A stretch of 64,000 bases of DNA from Ruminococcus sp. (lineage in GTDB: Bacteria > Bacillota > Clostridia > Oscillospirales > Ruminococcaceae), in contig NZ_JAFUAG010000038.1 in the NCBI RefSeq assembly GCF_017464355.1, forward strand, positions 1 through 64,000, read 5' to 3'. Of this stretch, positions 25,813 through 35,546 are shown piece after piece. Position numbers and translations under genes: made by a program. The notes under the pieces are model-generated. The model had not been told where the DNA came from, did not search any database, and saw only the letters and a list, made by a program, of their open reading frames with translations. The number at the start of each line of letters is the position of its first letter. Position 1 is the first letter of the stretch.

Positions 25813-28173
25813 TCAGTCCATGGTCTTTAACAGTTCATCGGTGTTGAGTTCGCCGATGAGCTTGCAGGTGCTGCCTGCGTGGTCTGCTTCGTAGTCTGCA
25901 TAGCGGATATATTTTCCGTTTTTGTCGTTGTTGTTCTTAGCGTATACGGCCAGCCTCATTTTATCGGGCTCGGTTATATCGAAGCTTATGCTTTCCACCT
26001 TGCTCACATCATCTATGGTCCGGGTATACTGTGTGTCGTTCCCCCAGAAGATGCTGAATGTATAGGAGCCTCTGAGGCTGTCGGGCACGGGGACATCAAG
26101 CTTTAAATCTTTGGTCAAGGGATATGAGTAGGGGTAGCTTTCTGTAGCCTCGGTCATGGGGCCTTCGTATTCACCCAGGGAGATGCACACCTTTATGACA
26201 GCGCCCTTGCACACAAAGTCGTAGTGGTGCAGCGGGTCGTAATAGGGGTCGTAATATTCGCAAACATGACCCTTTTCGGTGAAGTCGTCATATTCGTAGC
26301 TGATGACACATTCAAGGCCTGCTTCTTTCAGGGCGGCCACTGCCTGTTCCTCTGTAAGATCCAGGAGCTCGGGCACTTCTAACTCCTCCACAGGGGGGAT
26401 AACAAAGGGGCTTTCCTTTACTGCCTTGAAATTAAGCTCAGTGACCTCCTCGGGGCTGCGGAGCTTGCGGGCGAATACTGCAAAGCGGTAGTCCTCGGCA
26501 CCCTCTGCGGGGATATCCGTTACAAGGGTCAGGTAGTCGTCATCTGCGTTACAGTCTATGTCACGCATTATCGAACAGGTGTCCTTTATGTTTGTCATCC
26601 AGTTATCGAAGGTGTAGCTGCTGTCGTCAAAATCAGTGTATTCATATGCGAAGCAGCTGTTGTCCTCAAGCTTTACGCAGCCTGCACCGATGATAGCATA
26701 TCGGTCAAGCTGATCCTCACGAATGGTACCGAAGAGGATATCGGGGCATTTTTTCAGCATTTCGCCTGTGCCGTCATCAAGGTCTGTAAGGTGGGTGAAC
26801 ATGGTGCCTATAGTTCTCACATTGCTGCCGTAAAGGGTCACGTTGTCGGAACGTTTATCGTCCGTTACGGCCACAGCAGCCTTATAGTCCGCAAAGACAT
26901 TGCCTGCCTCGGTGGCTCTTTCAACATAGTCATAGTGGTAATAGTACTCGTTGTCATCGTGCTGTGTTACCTCGATGTTGACATATTCCTGGCCTGAAGC
27001 ATTGACAAGTTCGGGTATGCGGATATAGCCTACGACCTCGGGGTTGTTGTAAACATCGACCGCTGACAGTTCCCGTGAGGTATACAGGTAAGCCTCGGAC
27101 ATCTCGGTGGAGTCCATAAATGTATTGAACCTGTCTATCCATGCACGGGCATTTTTATAGTATGAGGTGTGAGCTTCATCACCTATGCAGCCGTTCTGCT
27201 TTATGCAGATGATATCGTCGGCCTCGAACAGGCCTGCATAGTATCTTATGCCGTCAAGGGTGAATGAAATGTCGGCATCGGGGGTCTCGGAAAGTGTCAG
27301 CGCATTGGGCTCTCCCGGTTCTGTTTCGGGGATATCTGTGATAAGGGTGCCGTTTTTCTGTATATCACTGATGATCTCCAGTGCTTTTGAGACAGCATTA
27401 TCATCGTATGTTATGAGGTTCTCGCTGTCAAAGAACATGGGGGTGTCCTCTGCGGTGGCGTACAGCAGATCCTGGAAGGGTGACTCATCGGCATATCTTT
27501 CCACAAGGTATTTTGTGCCGTTTACTGTTATGGTCATATATTCAGTGCCCGCATTTTCATCGCCGTCTTCTGCCACACCGATGTATACGCCCAGTGCGGA
27601 ATAGCCCTCATCGCCCAGTTCAACGGTGTACTTTTCACCGTTGGAATAATATTCCAGCGTGCGGCAGGCGGGGATATCGCAGTTTTCATTTACGGGGAAT
27701 GTCATGGCTTTTTCCACCAGTGCTTTTATGGCGGCTACCCTGTTTTCGTCTGTGATGGTAAAGGGACTGCCCACCGCCTTGGTAACGGCTACCGCATTTT
27801 CCGAGATAACGCTTTCATCAAAGGCTGAAACGTGCTTCTCTGTCTGTGAAACGGATGAGTTTTCTGTGTTGTGGACTTTTGTGGTATCCTTATCCATCCC
27901 TGTGGCAGCCAGCGCCACAGCTATGACAGCGCAGGCTGCCACAGATACGGTCGCAAAGGGGAAATGTTTTTTTACATATGCTGTTTCCTTAGTAATGTTT
28001 GCATTCATTGTTATCTGCTCCTTTTGTATATCTCTGTTATCTGTTTTATTTTCCGAGCCAAAGGTCTTCTTTCCTGCTTGGAGTGCTGAGGCACGTTCCA
28101 TAACACTGTGCTTCAACTCCTCGGACGGTTCAAGCCTTTGGAGAATGTATGATGTATTCTTTTTCCCGTTCAT
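25813..28173 (-). CDS. Membrane-anchored partner of the ECF sigma factor, with a PASTA domain
   Basis: A 786-residue protein with a short cytoplasmic part (1-70), one membrane span (FATVSVAACAVIAVALAAT, about 73-91) and a large extracellular part. A PASTA-like domain lies at about 600-670 (LDLTEEQAVAALKEAGLE). The gene overlaps the sigma gene by 44 bases, the usual arrangement of a sigma factor with its anti-sigma, so it probably holds the sigma factor until a cell-wall signal arrives. An internal ATG at 28008 has an excellent ribosome site (AAAGGAGCAGATAACA) and may give a second, shorter product without the sigma-binding part. Confidence 0.7.
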   Translation of the reverse strand: MNGKKNTSYILQRLEPSEELKHSVMERASALQAGKKTFGSENKTDNRDIQKEQITMNANITKETAYVKKHFPFATVSVAACAVIAVALAATGMDKDTTKVHNTENSSVSQTEKHVSAFDESVISENAVAVTKAVGSPFTITDENRVAAIKALVEKAMTFPVNENCDIPACRTLEYYSNGEKYTVELGDEGYSALGVYIGVAEDGDENAGTEYMTITVNGTKYLVERYADESPFQDLLYATAEDTPMFFDSENLITYDDNAVSKALEIISDIQKNGTLITDIPETEPGEPNALTLSETPDADISFTLDGIRYYAGLFEADDIICIKQNGCIGDEAHTSYYKNARAWIDRFNTFMDSTEMSEAYLYTSRELSAVDVYNNPEVVGYIRIPELVNASGQEYVNIEVTQHDDNEYYYHYDYVERATEAGNVFADYKAAVAVTDDKRSDNVTLYGSNVRTIGTMFTHLTDLDDGTGEMLKKCPDILFGTIREDQLDRYAIIGAGCVKLEDNSCFAYEYTDFDDSSYTFDNWMTNIKDTCSIMRDIDCNADDDYLTLVTDIPAEGAEDYRFAVFARKLRSPEEVTELNFKAVKESPFVIPPVEELEVPELLDLTEEQAVAALKEAGLECVISYEYDDFTEKGHVCEYYDPYYDPLHHYDFVCKGAVIKVCISLGEYEGPMTEATESYPYSYPLTKDLKLDVPVPDSLRGSYTFSIFWGNDTQYTRTIDDVSKVESISFDITEPDKMRLAVYAKNNNDKNGKYIRYADYEADHAGSTCKLIGELNTDELLKTMD

Positions 28174-28684
28174 CAGCTTCCACCGACCTTTCTGTATTTG
28201 TTCTTACACTTTCAAGTTCTGTCCTGAGCTTTTCTCTGGCACGTTTCAGGCGCATCTTGACAGCGCCTTCGCTGAGTTTCATCGTTTTTGCTATCTCCGA
28301 GAGGGGTATCTCCTCAAAGTAGTGCAGGTACACCAAAATGCGGTATTTTTCTTTCAGCCTGCACACCGCCTGCCACAGTTCGCTGCTCTCAGGGGAGCTT
28401 TCAGGCTGTACCAGTGTGTCGGGGTCGAACTCCTCGCCGTTTCGGAATTTGAACCAGGGAGAACGGTTCGCCGCCCGACAGAGGTTCACCGCTGTGCGTA
28501 TCAGCCATGAGCGTCTTGCGCCCTCGTCCTCAAAATACAGCTCCTTTGTGTAGTAGAGCAGGAAGACCTCCTGGAAGATATCCTCCCTCTCTGACGGAGA
28601 GCCAAGCATGGAGGCTATGACACCATTTACAATTCTTCCGTATTTCTCCATTACGTATTCCAAGTCTTTTTGTTCATCGGTCAT
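28130..28684 (-). CDS. ECF-type RNA polymerase sigma factor
   Basis: Starting at ATG 28684 after GGTGAGG, it encodes 184 residues. Region 2 is seen as ASMLGSPSEREDIFQEVFLL and SWLIRTAVNLCR, and region 4 as IPLSEIAKTMKLSEGAVKMR. It should direct transcription of a small stress or envelope regulon and usually of its own operon. The following gene encodes its likely membrane-bound regulator, with a 44-base overlap. Confidence 0.85.
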   Translation of the reverse strand: MTDEQKDLEYVMEKYGRIVNGVIASMLGSPSEREDIFQEVFLLYYTKELYFEDEGARRSWLIRTAVNLCRAANRSPWFKFRNGEEFDPDTLVQPESSPESSELWQAVCRLKEKYRILVYLHYFEEIPLSEIAKTMKLSEGAVKMRLKRAREKLRTELESVRTNTERSVEADEREKEYIIHSPKA

Positions 28685-28930
28685 CTGCCTCACCGCCTTT
28701 CGATGTAGTTGTTGTTGAATGCATTCATATACTAATGCTGATTTTAGCACATAAGTAACGTTTTTTGAAAGGATAATATCCAACTTTGTATAATTGCACA
28801 CATTGGCGGGCGTAGACAGGTTCTTGCTAGTGCATTTTACACAGTGGATATGCAGCCTGCTGATATCTGGAAACAGTTGACAGAATGCACTAAGGGCAGT
28901 ATAATAGATACATCGGCTGAACTTTTATAT

Positions 28931-29027
28931 CCCAATTTGGTTGTGTATTGTTTCTCCCGCCGAAGACGGATGAAAACAATACGAAAAAAGCCATTCTGTA
29001 TCATCAGCAATACACTTCAAAATTGGG
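28931..29027. repeat. Palindromic repeat element, copy 1
   Basis: Terminal inverted arms start CCCAATTTGGTTGTGTATTG and end CAATACACTTCAAAATTGGG (rightward). A near-identical element, inverted, is at 43308-43366. This copy has about 38 extra bases in the loop, which form a second small inverted repeat (GTATTGTTT / AAACAATAC). It lies in the 570-base gap between the sigma gene and the GH59 gene; no gene is evident in that gap. Confidence 0.75.
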
Positions 29028-29173
29028 AGAATTTTATAAAAAAAGAGGCTTACGGAGGAAAGTGACCATGGGGTGCATTTTATCCCATGATATCACAGAT
29101 ACTGTTGCCTGTACATGATACCGACATTTTCTTTGAAGATTGCCGCCGGGCAGGCAGGAAATGCTGTGTATTG

Positions 29174-29207
29174 CCCATGAGTAAGCTCATGGGACGGAAA
29201 CGTTTTT
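29174..29207 (+). promoter_or_regulatory. Hairpin before the GH59 gene
   Basis: Perfect stem CCCATGAG / CTCATGGG with loop TAAG, followed by ACGGAAACGTTTTTGC. It may be a terminator (run of five T) or part of a control element; GGAAACGTTTTT resembles LacI-family operators. It lies about 65 bases before the GH59 start. Confidence 0.4.
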
Positions 29208-29256
29208 GCAAAGATCGGATATGGGGATAGTGGTAAGCAGGATATGGAGGGATATT

Positions 29257-31734
29257 ATGAAATACACTGAACAAACTGCGGCGGATATGCAAAAAAGCTC
29301 CGCCTGCAGCAGCGGGGCTGTGAGATTTGATACTGAGGGCGTCACCGTGAAACGGAAGATCATCGCTGACGGCAGCAAGGCTATGGGTGAGGAGGCAAAG
29401 CGCTTTGACGGCACAGGCATGATCTCGGCTAACAATTCATCGCGGCTGCTGCTGGATTACAAGGCGCTGCATCCGCAGATATATCAGAAGCTGCTGGAAT
29501 ATCTGTTCGGGAAGGACGGTCTGGGACTTAGCCTTATCAAAATAGAAATGGGCGCCGATGTGGATTCTTCATCGGGAACTGAGCCTGCTGTAATGCGCTC
29601 GGCTGATGAGGCCGCAGATGTTACAAGAGGTGCAGGATATCAGCTGGCAGCCGATGCCCTGAAGATAGCACCCGATATCAGGATCGACCTTATCTACTGG
29701 GGCATACCTGCATGGGTCGCCAATGCAGAGGACGGCTATGACGCGATGTATAAATGGTTCAAAGCTACTATCGATGCCATGTATGATACCTACGGCATCA
29801 GGGTGACTAATGTGACCGTCAACCAGAACGAGAGAAATATCGACTGCGAATGGGTAAAGTATTTCAGCAGGCGGCTCAAGGAAGAAACGGACGAACGCTA
29901 TGACTACGATACTATAAAGCTGGTCTGCGGAGAAGAGGTTGGCACCTGGGGCATTGCGCCGAAAATGCTGGAGGACGAGGAACTCAGAGAAGCGATAGAT
30001 GTGGTCTCATCACACTATACCTCCTGGACGACCCCTTGCGTAAAAAAACTGCAGGAAGAATACGGCAAAAAAGTGTGGTTCTCAGAGGGCTCGCCGCCCA
30101 TGAGTTACGCACCTGCGGTAAGCAGATATGATGGTAACGGCTCGGGACTGAGTGGTATCAACGGCACACTTGATATCGCCACCCGAATTACTCAGGCTAT
30201 CGCAGAGGGCATGACCATGTATGAATTCCAGCCTGTGGTCAGCGCCTATTACAGCGGTGTGACCTATTATCCCAAACAGCTCATAACTGCCAATGAGCCC
30301 TGGTCAGGAGCCTATTCACTTGATGCGGGATTTTATATGGTACTGCATTTTTCAAAATTCATAAGACCCGGCTGGAGAATGCTCAGGGGCGGCTGTTTCG
30401 GTGACGGCATCGCGGGGGGCGACGGCCACGCTGTTGTCGGTTCCACCTTTAATTATGTCACAGCAGTTGACAGTGCAGGCGGGAACTGTTCTGTTATACT
30501 GGTGAACAATTCTGCCGAGACCATAGGCTACGATATAGAATTTTCAGAGCTTTCCTGTGCTGACAGCAGGTTTTATGTATGGGAGACCAGAGGCCCTGAT
30601 GAGGGTGCGGACTATTACAGCAGCTTTTTCAGAAAGCTGGGCTTTGTACAGCCTGAGAACGGCAGGGCGTCTGTGGTGGTAAAGCCCTATTCGATGATGA
30701 CGGTATCCACCCTTGACGTGCCCGAGATAAAGTACGAAAGTGCTGAAAGCTCGGTGATGCGGCTGCCTTACTCTGACGACTTTGAGTATACAGCCTATGG
30801 TGAAGGCTTCCTGGCTTCAAGGGGATATGCGCCTCTCTACACCACCGATCAGGGCGGTGCCTTTGAGATAGAGAATGCAGGGGGCAATAATGTGCTGGTG
30901 CAGAAGATCACCGAAGATATCAGACCCGTGGAATGGGGAGGTTCCTGCGAACCTGTTACCATTCTCGGTGATGACAGGTGGTCGGATATCTCAGCGAGTA
31001 TCGAAGTTAAGCTGGCTGATGATGAGAATGCCTATGCAGGCCTTGGGATCAGGTATGCTCTTGCTGATGCATATCAAAGCGGTTACTGGATAAAGCTGGA
31101 ACACAATGGCTGCTGCTGGCTGATGAAAGGCAGCAGCGCTGTAACTTCCGCAGAGATAGCAGATCTCGATACCGCGGTTAAGCATACCATTTCGATCTCG
31201 GCTCAGGGTAACACTGTCAGGGCCGGGGTAGACGGAAGAGAGATCATATGCTTCAATGATACTGAAAGGCAGTTCGTTTCGGGAAGAGCAGCAATATACA
31301 GTTCCTATCACAAAAACAGCTTTGACAGCCTGAGGCTGGAGGCTGCAGGGGATACAGCACCATACATGACCAGGATAGATGCCCTGGACATGGAGCTGAC
31401 TTACTCTGCGGGCAGCAACTGCGAGGACGGTGCGGGCTGGTATCATGATACTATGTGCAGCTTCAGAAATTACAACCGCACCTGCTCACGGGGCAAGGCG
31501 GGGGACACGTTGGAGTTTGAGTTTTACGGCAGCAGCTTTGCCGTTATCGGCAACACGGTATCGGCTTACATAAAGGCAGAGGCAGACGGCGAGATCGTGG
31601 GAGAGGATATTCACTGCACAGGCGCACACCGACAGGCCGCATACTATCTCAGCGGTCTTGAATGCGGCAGACACAAGGTAAAACTTACCGTTACCGACGG
31701 TATCCTTGAAGTCGATGCGGTGGAATATAAATAG
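29257..31734 (+). CDS. GH59 (galactocerebrosidase-like) glycoside hydrolase
   Basis: Starting at ATG 29257, seven bases after GGAGG, it encodes 825 residues. The GH59 opening FDGTGMISANNSSRLLLDY is clear, with RGAGYQLAADALK and IYWGIPAWV following. The acid/base Glu is E192 in VNQNERN and the nucleophile E277 in VWFSEGSPP, spaced as in galactosylceramidase. TANEPWSGAY and a C-terminal lectin-like beta-sandwich (about 510-690) follow, then another beta domain (about 705-825) that may bind carbohydrate. No signal peptide is seen, so it should act in the cytoplasm on imported galactosides. The GH13 gene starts 34 bases downstream. Confidence 0.8.
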   Translation: MKYTEQTAADMQKSSACSSGAVRFDTEGVTVKRKIIADGSKAMGEEAKRFDGTGMISANNSSRLLLDYKALHPQIYQKLLEYLFGKDGLGLSLIKIEMGADVDSSSGTEPAVMRSADEAADVTRGAGYQLAADALKIAPDIRIDLIYWGIPAWVANAEDGYDAMYKWFKATIDAMYDTYGIRVTNVTVNQNERNIDCEWVKYFSRRLKEETDERYDYDTIKLVCGEEVGTWGIAPKMLEDEELREAIDVVSSHYTSWTTPCVKKLQEEYGKKVWFSEGSPPMSYAPAVSRYDGNGSGLSGINGTLDIATRITQAIAEGMTMYEFQPVVSAYYSGVTYYPKQLITANEPWSGAYSLDAGFYMVLHFSKFIRPGWRMLRGGCFGDGIAGGDGHAVVGSTFNYVTAVDSAGGNCSVILVNNSAETIGYDIEFSELSCADSRFYVWETRGPDEGADYYSSFFRKLGFVQPENGRASVVVKPYSMMTVSTLDVPEIKYESAESSVMRLPYSDDFEYTAYGEGFLASRGYAPLYTTDQGGAFEIENAGGNNVLVQKITEDIRPVEWGGSCEPVTILGDDRWSDISASIEVKLADDENAYAGLGIRYALADAYQSGYWIKLEHNGCCWLMKGSSAVTSAEIADLDTAVKHTISISAQGNTVRAGVDGREIICFNDTERQFVSGRAAIYSSYHKNSFDSLRLEAAGDTAPYMTRIDALDMELTYSAGSNCEDGAGWYHDTMCSFRNYNRTCSRGKAGDTLEFEFYGSSFAVIGNTVSAYIKAEADGEIVGEDIHCTGAHRQAAYYLSGLECGRHKVKLTVTDGILEVDAVEYK

Positions 31735-31768
31735 TAGATGCACATCAGTAAGAACAGGAGTGATAAAT

Positions 31769-33311
31769 ATGGCCAAAAGACCAGAATGGCTCGACAACGC
31801 AGTGTTTTATGAGATATACCCCCAGTCCTTCAGGGACACCGACGGGGACGGCATAGGCAACATAAACGGTATAACCGAAAAGCTGGGATATATAAAGGAG
31901 CTGGGCTGCACAGCACTCTGGCTCAACCCCTGCTTTGAGTCACCTTTCGGGGACGCAGGCTATGATGTTTCAGACTACTGTAAAACTGCCCCCCCGCTAT
32001 GGCACCAATGATGACCTTGAAAGACTTTTTGAGGAGGCTCACAAGCTGGGTCTGCATATTATTTTGGACCTTGTACCCGGGCATACCTCGTGGAAGCACA
32101 GGTGGTTCACAGAGAGCATGATGGCGGAGAAAAACGAATTTACCGACCGCTATGTCTGGACAGACAGCATCTGGGAGGAACCTGAGGGCTACGGTTCACT
32201 GCGGGGCATATCTGATCGTGACGGCAGCTGTATGGTGAATTTCTTCACCCACCAGCCCGCCCTGAACTACGGCTTTTATAAGCCTGAGCGTCCCTGGCAG
32301 CAGCCCATGGATTCTCAGGGGGCGCTGGCTACCCGTGAGGCCATGAAGGACGTCATGCGTTTCTGGCTTTCAAGGGGCTGCGACGGTTTCCGTGTGGATA
32401 TGGCAGGTTCTCTTGTAAAGAATGACCCTGAGGGCAAGGGCAACATTGCCCTGTGGCAGGATATACGTGCGTTCCTTGATGAGGAATTCCCCGAGGCTGC
32501 CATGGTCTCGGAATGGGGCGAGCCTGACAAGAGCCTGCAGGGCGGTTTCCACATGGATTTCCTGCTGCATTTCGGCCCCTCGCATTACAACGACCTTTTC
32601 AGGTGCGAGCAGCCTTTCTTCGGGGGCAAGGGCGATGCCTCTGCATTTGTGTCCAAATATATGGATAGCTATGAAAGGTCTGAGCGCAGGGGGCTTATCT
32701 GCATACCCTCGGGCAACCATGATATGGACAGGCTCGCAAGGCGCATAAAAGGGGAGAGGAGAAAGCTGGCATTTGCATTCCTGCTCTCCATGCCTGGAGC
32801 GCCTTACATCTACTACGGCGACGAGATAGGCATGAACTACGTGGAGGGTCTTACCTCTGTTGAGGGCGGCTACGGCCGCACGGGTTCCCGTTCGCCCATG
32901 CAGTGGAACAGCAGTGCCAACGCAGGATTTTCCTCTGCACCCGCAGAAAAGCTGTATATCCCCATTGACCCCTCACCCGACCGTCCCACCGCCGCCGGCC
33001 AGGCAGCTGACGAAACTTCGCTGCGCAGCGAGGTAAAGCGCCTTATCGCCATACGCCGTCAGTACAAGACGCTGCAAAGCACAGGGGATATCAGGTTTAT
33101 CAGCGACGGCGCCGTTGGCAGGCCTCTTGCATATATGAGGAGCTTTGAGGGTGAGCGCATACTCATCGTTATAGACCCCACAGATCTTCCTGCAGAATTC
33201 ACGCTTGACGGCAGGGGAGAGGTAATATACTCTTTCGGCAGCTGTGAGATCAAGGGCAGCACCCTGACCGTCGGGGAATGCTCAGCGGTATTTGTAAAGC
33301 TGGAAAAGTGA
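31769..33311 (+). pseudogene. GH13 alpha-glucosidase-family enzyme with a +1 frameshift in a C run
   Basis: ATG 31769 follows AGGAG. The N-terminal part (AVFYEIYPQSFRDTDGDGIG, then LGCTALWLNPCFESPF) reads in one frame to 31995; the rest reads in another frame from there to 33311. The switch falls in seven consecutive C (31989-31995); six would restore KTAPRYGTNDDLE and one protein of about 513 residues. Conserved regions are DLVPGHTS (I), GFRVDMAG with the nucleophile Asp (II), MVSEWGEP with the acid/base Glu (III) and SGNHDMDR (IV). GH13 enzymes of this type cleave alpha-glucosides. The frameshift could be sequencing error, mutation or slippage-based switching. Confidence 0.75.
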
Positions 33312-33338
33312 GTGCTGAAAAGGCCTGAGAACATATGA

Positions 33339-33378
33339 AAAAAGGCCTTGCTGCCGAAAATGACAGCAAGGCCTTTTT
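33339..33378. terminator. Bidirectional terminator between GH13 and aldo-keto reductase genes
   Basis: Perfect 15-base stem AAAAAGGCCTTGCTG / CAGCAAGGCCTTTTT, serving two convergent genes. Confidence 0.85.
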
Positions 33379-33414
33379 ATGCTTAAAAACTCAGTTTTGC
33401 GTTGAGATGAAGTT

Positions 33415-34275
33415 TCAGATCTTCATGCCGTTGATGAACTTTACAAAGTCCGCCGAACCGTGGTCGACTATCTCGCTGTTACCCTTGTCCTTGGCGGAGA
33501 TGACAGCCATGTCCTCATCGGTAAGGGTGAAGTCCCAGATGTCAAAATTCTGCTTCATTCTCTCAATGTGAACAGACTTCGGCAGCACCGAAACACCTCG
33601 CTGTACGTTCCAGCGCAGCACCACCTGTGCCGCAGATCTGCCGTATTTCTCACCTATGGCCGTAAGTTCTGGATCGGTGAAGATACCGTGCCTGCCCTCC
33701 GCAAAGGGACCCCATGCCTGGGGCGCAACACCGTAGTGACGCATGACTTTCAGGGCATCTTCCTGGGCGAAGAATGGGTGCAGTTCCACCTGGTTTACCG
33801 CAGGTATCACTTCAACATTCTCGCAGAGGTTGGCAAGTATGGCGGGGTAGAAGTTTGAAACTCCCACAGCCTTTACAAGACCCTCCTTGTAAGCCCTTAC
33901 CGCACCTCTGTAGGCTGCAAAATAGTCGCCCATGGGCTGGTGCAGCAGGATAAGGTCAACATATTCAAGCCCCAGCTTTGCCAGTGATGACTTTACAGAC
34001 TCATAAGCTGTTTCCTCGTTCTTCATGTTGGAGACCCATATCTTGGTGGTGATGAAAAGTTCCCCGCGGGTCGTCAGACCGTCTGCGATCGCTCTTGCGG
34101 CTGCCTTGCCGACGGCTTCTTCATTCATATATGCCTGTGCTGTGTCGATGAGTCTGTAGCCCGCCTTGACAGCGTTGTATACCGCCTCCTCGCATTCCGA
34201 CGGGTCGGGCACCTGAAAAACTCCGAAGCCCTCCAGGGGCATTTTTGCGCCTGTGTTAAGTGTTATAAATTCCAT
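33415..34275 (-). CDS. Aldo-keto reductase
   Basis: ATG 34275 lies after AAAGGAGG; the product has 286 residues. It carries the catalytic tetrad motifs: GYRLIDTAQAY (Asp), the Tyr of AQAYMNEEA, ITTKIW (Lys) and LILLHQPMGD (His), plus VGVSNF and the cofactor end VLPKSVHIER. It should reduce carbonyl compounds with NADPH. It resembles the second reductase at 36.3-37.2 kb in sequence and in the promoter layout, and both carry the same upstream motif. It has its own promoter (TTTACA-17-TATAAT). Confidence 0.85.
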   Translation of the reverse strand: MEFITLNTGAKMPLEGFGVFQVPDPSECEEAVYNAVKAGYRLIDTAQAYMNEEAVGKAAARAIADGLTTRGELFITTKIWVSNMKNEETAYESVKSSLAKLGLEYVDLILLHQPMGDYFAAYRGAVRAYKEGLVKAVGVSNFYPAILANLCENVEVIPAVNQVELHPFFAQEDALKVMRHYGVAPQAWGPFAEGRHGIFTDPELTAIGEKYGRSAAQVVLRWNVQRGVSVLPKSVHIERMKQNFDIWDFTLTDEDMAVISAKDKGNSEIVDHGSADFVKFINGMKI

Positions 34276-34325
34276 AAAAAAACCTCCTTTTGGTTTGACT
34301 TTATTATAGCATACATTCAGCACTG

Positions 34326-34370
34326 TGTAAAATATCGATTTGTCATAGCGCTATCATTTTCAGTTATAGC
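34326..34370 (-). promoter_or_regulatory. Promoter edge and LysR-type motif of the first aldo-keto reductase
   Basis: The -35 box TTTACA (minus strand, 34331-34326) is followed upstream by TTTGTCATAGCGCTAT at 34339 and CAGTTATAGC at 34361 (plus-strand reading). The same words stand at the same distance from the -35 of the second aldo-keto reductase gene. Confidence 0.6.
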
Positions 34371-34385
34371 AGAGATCCTTTTAGC

Positions 34386-35546
34386 CTAAAGACATTCCTG
34401 CAGTATCTCAAAGATCTCCTCCGCCGTCAGCTTTTTGCAGCAGCCCTTTGTTATTACAGTGGACTCAGCCACAGCCCGCAGGTCGGTGTCGGTCCCTATG
34501 CCCATTTCCCCGAGGGTCACGGGCAGACCTGCTTCTTTTATGAAGTCACTGAGCGCCTCAATGCCCGCCAGTGCCAGTTCATCTTCCGTTCTGCCCCGGG
34601 GGGATATGCCCCATACAGCCTCAGCCATGCGGGCAAAACGTGCAGTGTCCTCCTTGTATATGTGCCTGTACAGAACAGGGTGCAGCACCGCCAGTCCGCG
34701 GCCGTGGTTGCAGTCGGTGTAAGCCCCCAGCTGGTGTTCTATCATGTGGCACTGGAAATCTGTGACCTTACCTATCTTCAGTATGCCGTTTTCAGCCATG
34801 GCGGCCGCCCAGATAAGTTCGCTGCGGGCAGACCTGTCCTGCGGGTCAGCCAAAGTCCTGCGGATATTTTTTATTATGTTCCTCATGACCGCTTCGTTTA
34901 TCTCGTCGGAAAGATTATCCTGCCTTGGGGTGCCCAGATAAGTTTCCATGCAGTGGGAAAGGCTGTCAAAAGCCCCTGACATCACCTGGCCGAAAGGCAT
35001 GGTCATGGTGTATCCCGGGTCAAGCACAGCGAAACTGTGATAAGCCCCCCATAGGGCAGACTTGAGTTTTTGGTCCTCATGAGTTATTACCGCTCCGTTG
35101 TTCTGTTCAGCACCTGTCCCGAAAGCTGTTACCACTGCCCCCATGGGTATGAACTTTACGGGACGCAGACCCTTGGCATACTCAAAGTCCCATATATCTT
35201 CATCGAGCAGGGCCTGGGCCGAGATGATCTTGCAGGCATCTATCACCGAACCGCCCCCCAGGGCTATTATCAGGTCGATGTTTTTCTCCCGTGCCAGGGC
35301 AGCACCCTCCTGCACTTTGGCATAGGTGGGGTTCGGCATTATGCCGCCGAATTCCGTGACAGCCTTGCCTGCTTCTTCAAGAATGCCCTTTATCTCCTCA
35401 AATATGCCCACCCGTTTTACCGAGCCCCCGCCGTAGGCCAGCATGACGTTCCTGCCGTACTTTCCAAGTTCATCAGGCAGATGTTTTCTTGCAGCCCCCT
35501 CACCGAAATAGGTGGTCACGGGGTAAAAATATGTAAATGCGTTCAT
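34386..35546 (-). CDS. Iron-containing alcohol dehydrogenase (butanol dehydrogenase type)
   Basis: ATG 35546 follows AAGGAGG; 386 residues. Family marks are the nucleotide-binding AYGGGSVKR, the GGGSVIDACK motif and the metal site with CMETYL, IEHQLGAYTDCNHG and GRGLAVLHP. It should interconvert aldehydes and alcohols with NAD(P)H, e.g. in fermentation or aldehyde detoxification. Its start overlaps the stop of the flavodoxin gene by four bases, so the two are translationally coupled. Confidence 0.88.
   Translation of the reverse strand: MNAFTYFYPVTTYFGEGAARKHLPDELGKYGRNVMLAYGGGSVKRVGIFEEIKGILEEAGKAVTEFGGIMPNPTYAKVQEGAALAREKNIDLIIALGGGSVIDACKIISAQALLDEDIWDFEYAKGLRPVKFIPMGAVVTAFGTGAEQNNGAVITHEDQKLKSALWGAYHSFAVLDPGYTMTMPFGQVMSGAFDSLSHCMETYLGTPRQDNLSDEINEAVMRNIIKNIRRTLADPQDRSARSELIWAAAMAENGILKIGKVTDFQCHMIEHQLGAYTDCNHGRGLAVLHPVLYRHIYKEDTARFARMAEAVWGISPRGRTEDELALAGIEALSDFIKEAGLPVTLGEMGIGTDTDLRAVAESTVITKGCCKKLTAEEIFEILQECL

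Noticed and set aside
28844-29065. 73-residue plus-strand ORF between the sigma gene and the GH59 gene
   Set aside because: It runs through the palindromic repeat, has no ribosome site and no protein-like composition.
29194-29210. CcpA cre site or LacI operator before the GH59 gene
   Set aside because: GGAAACGTTTTT is only partly symmetric and matches the cre consensus poorly; kept only as a remark in the hairpin entry.
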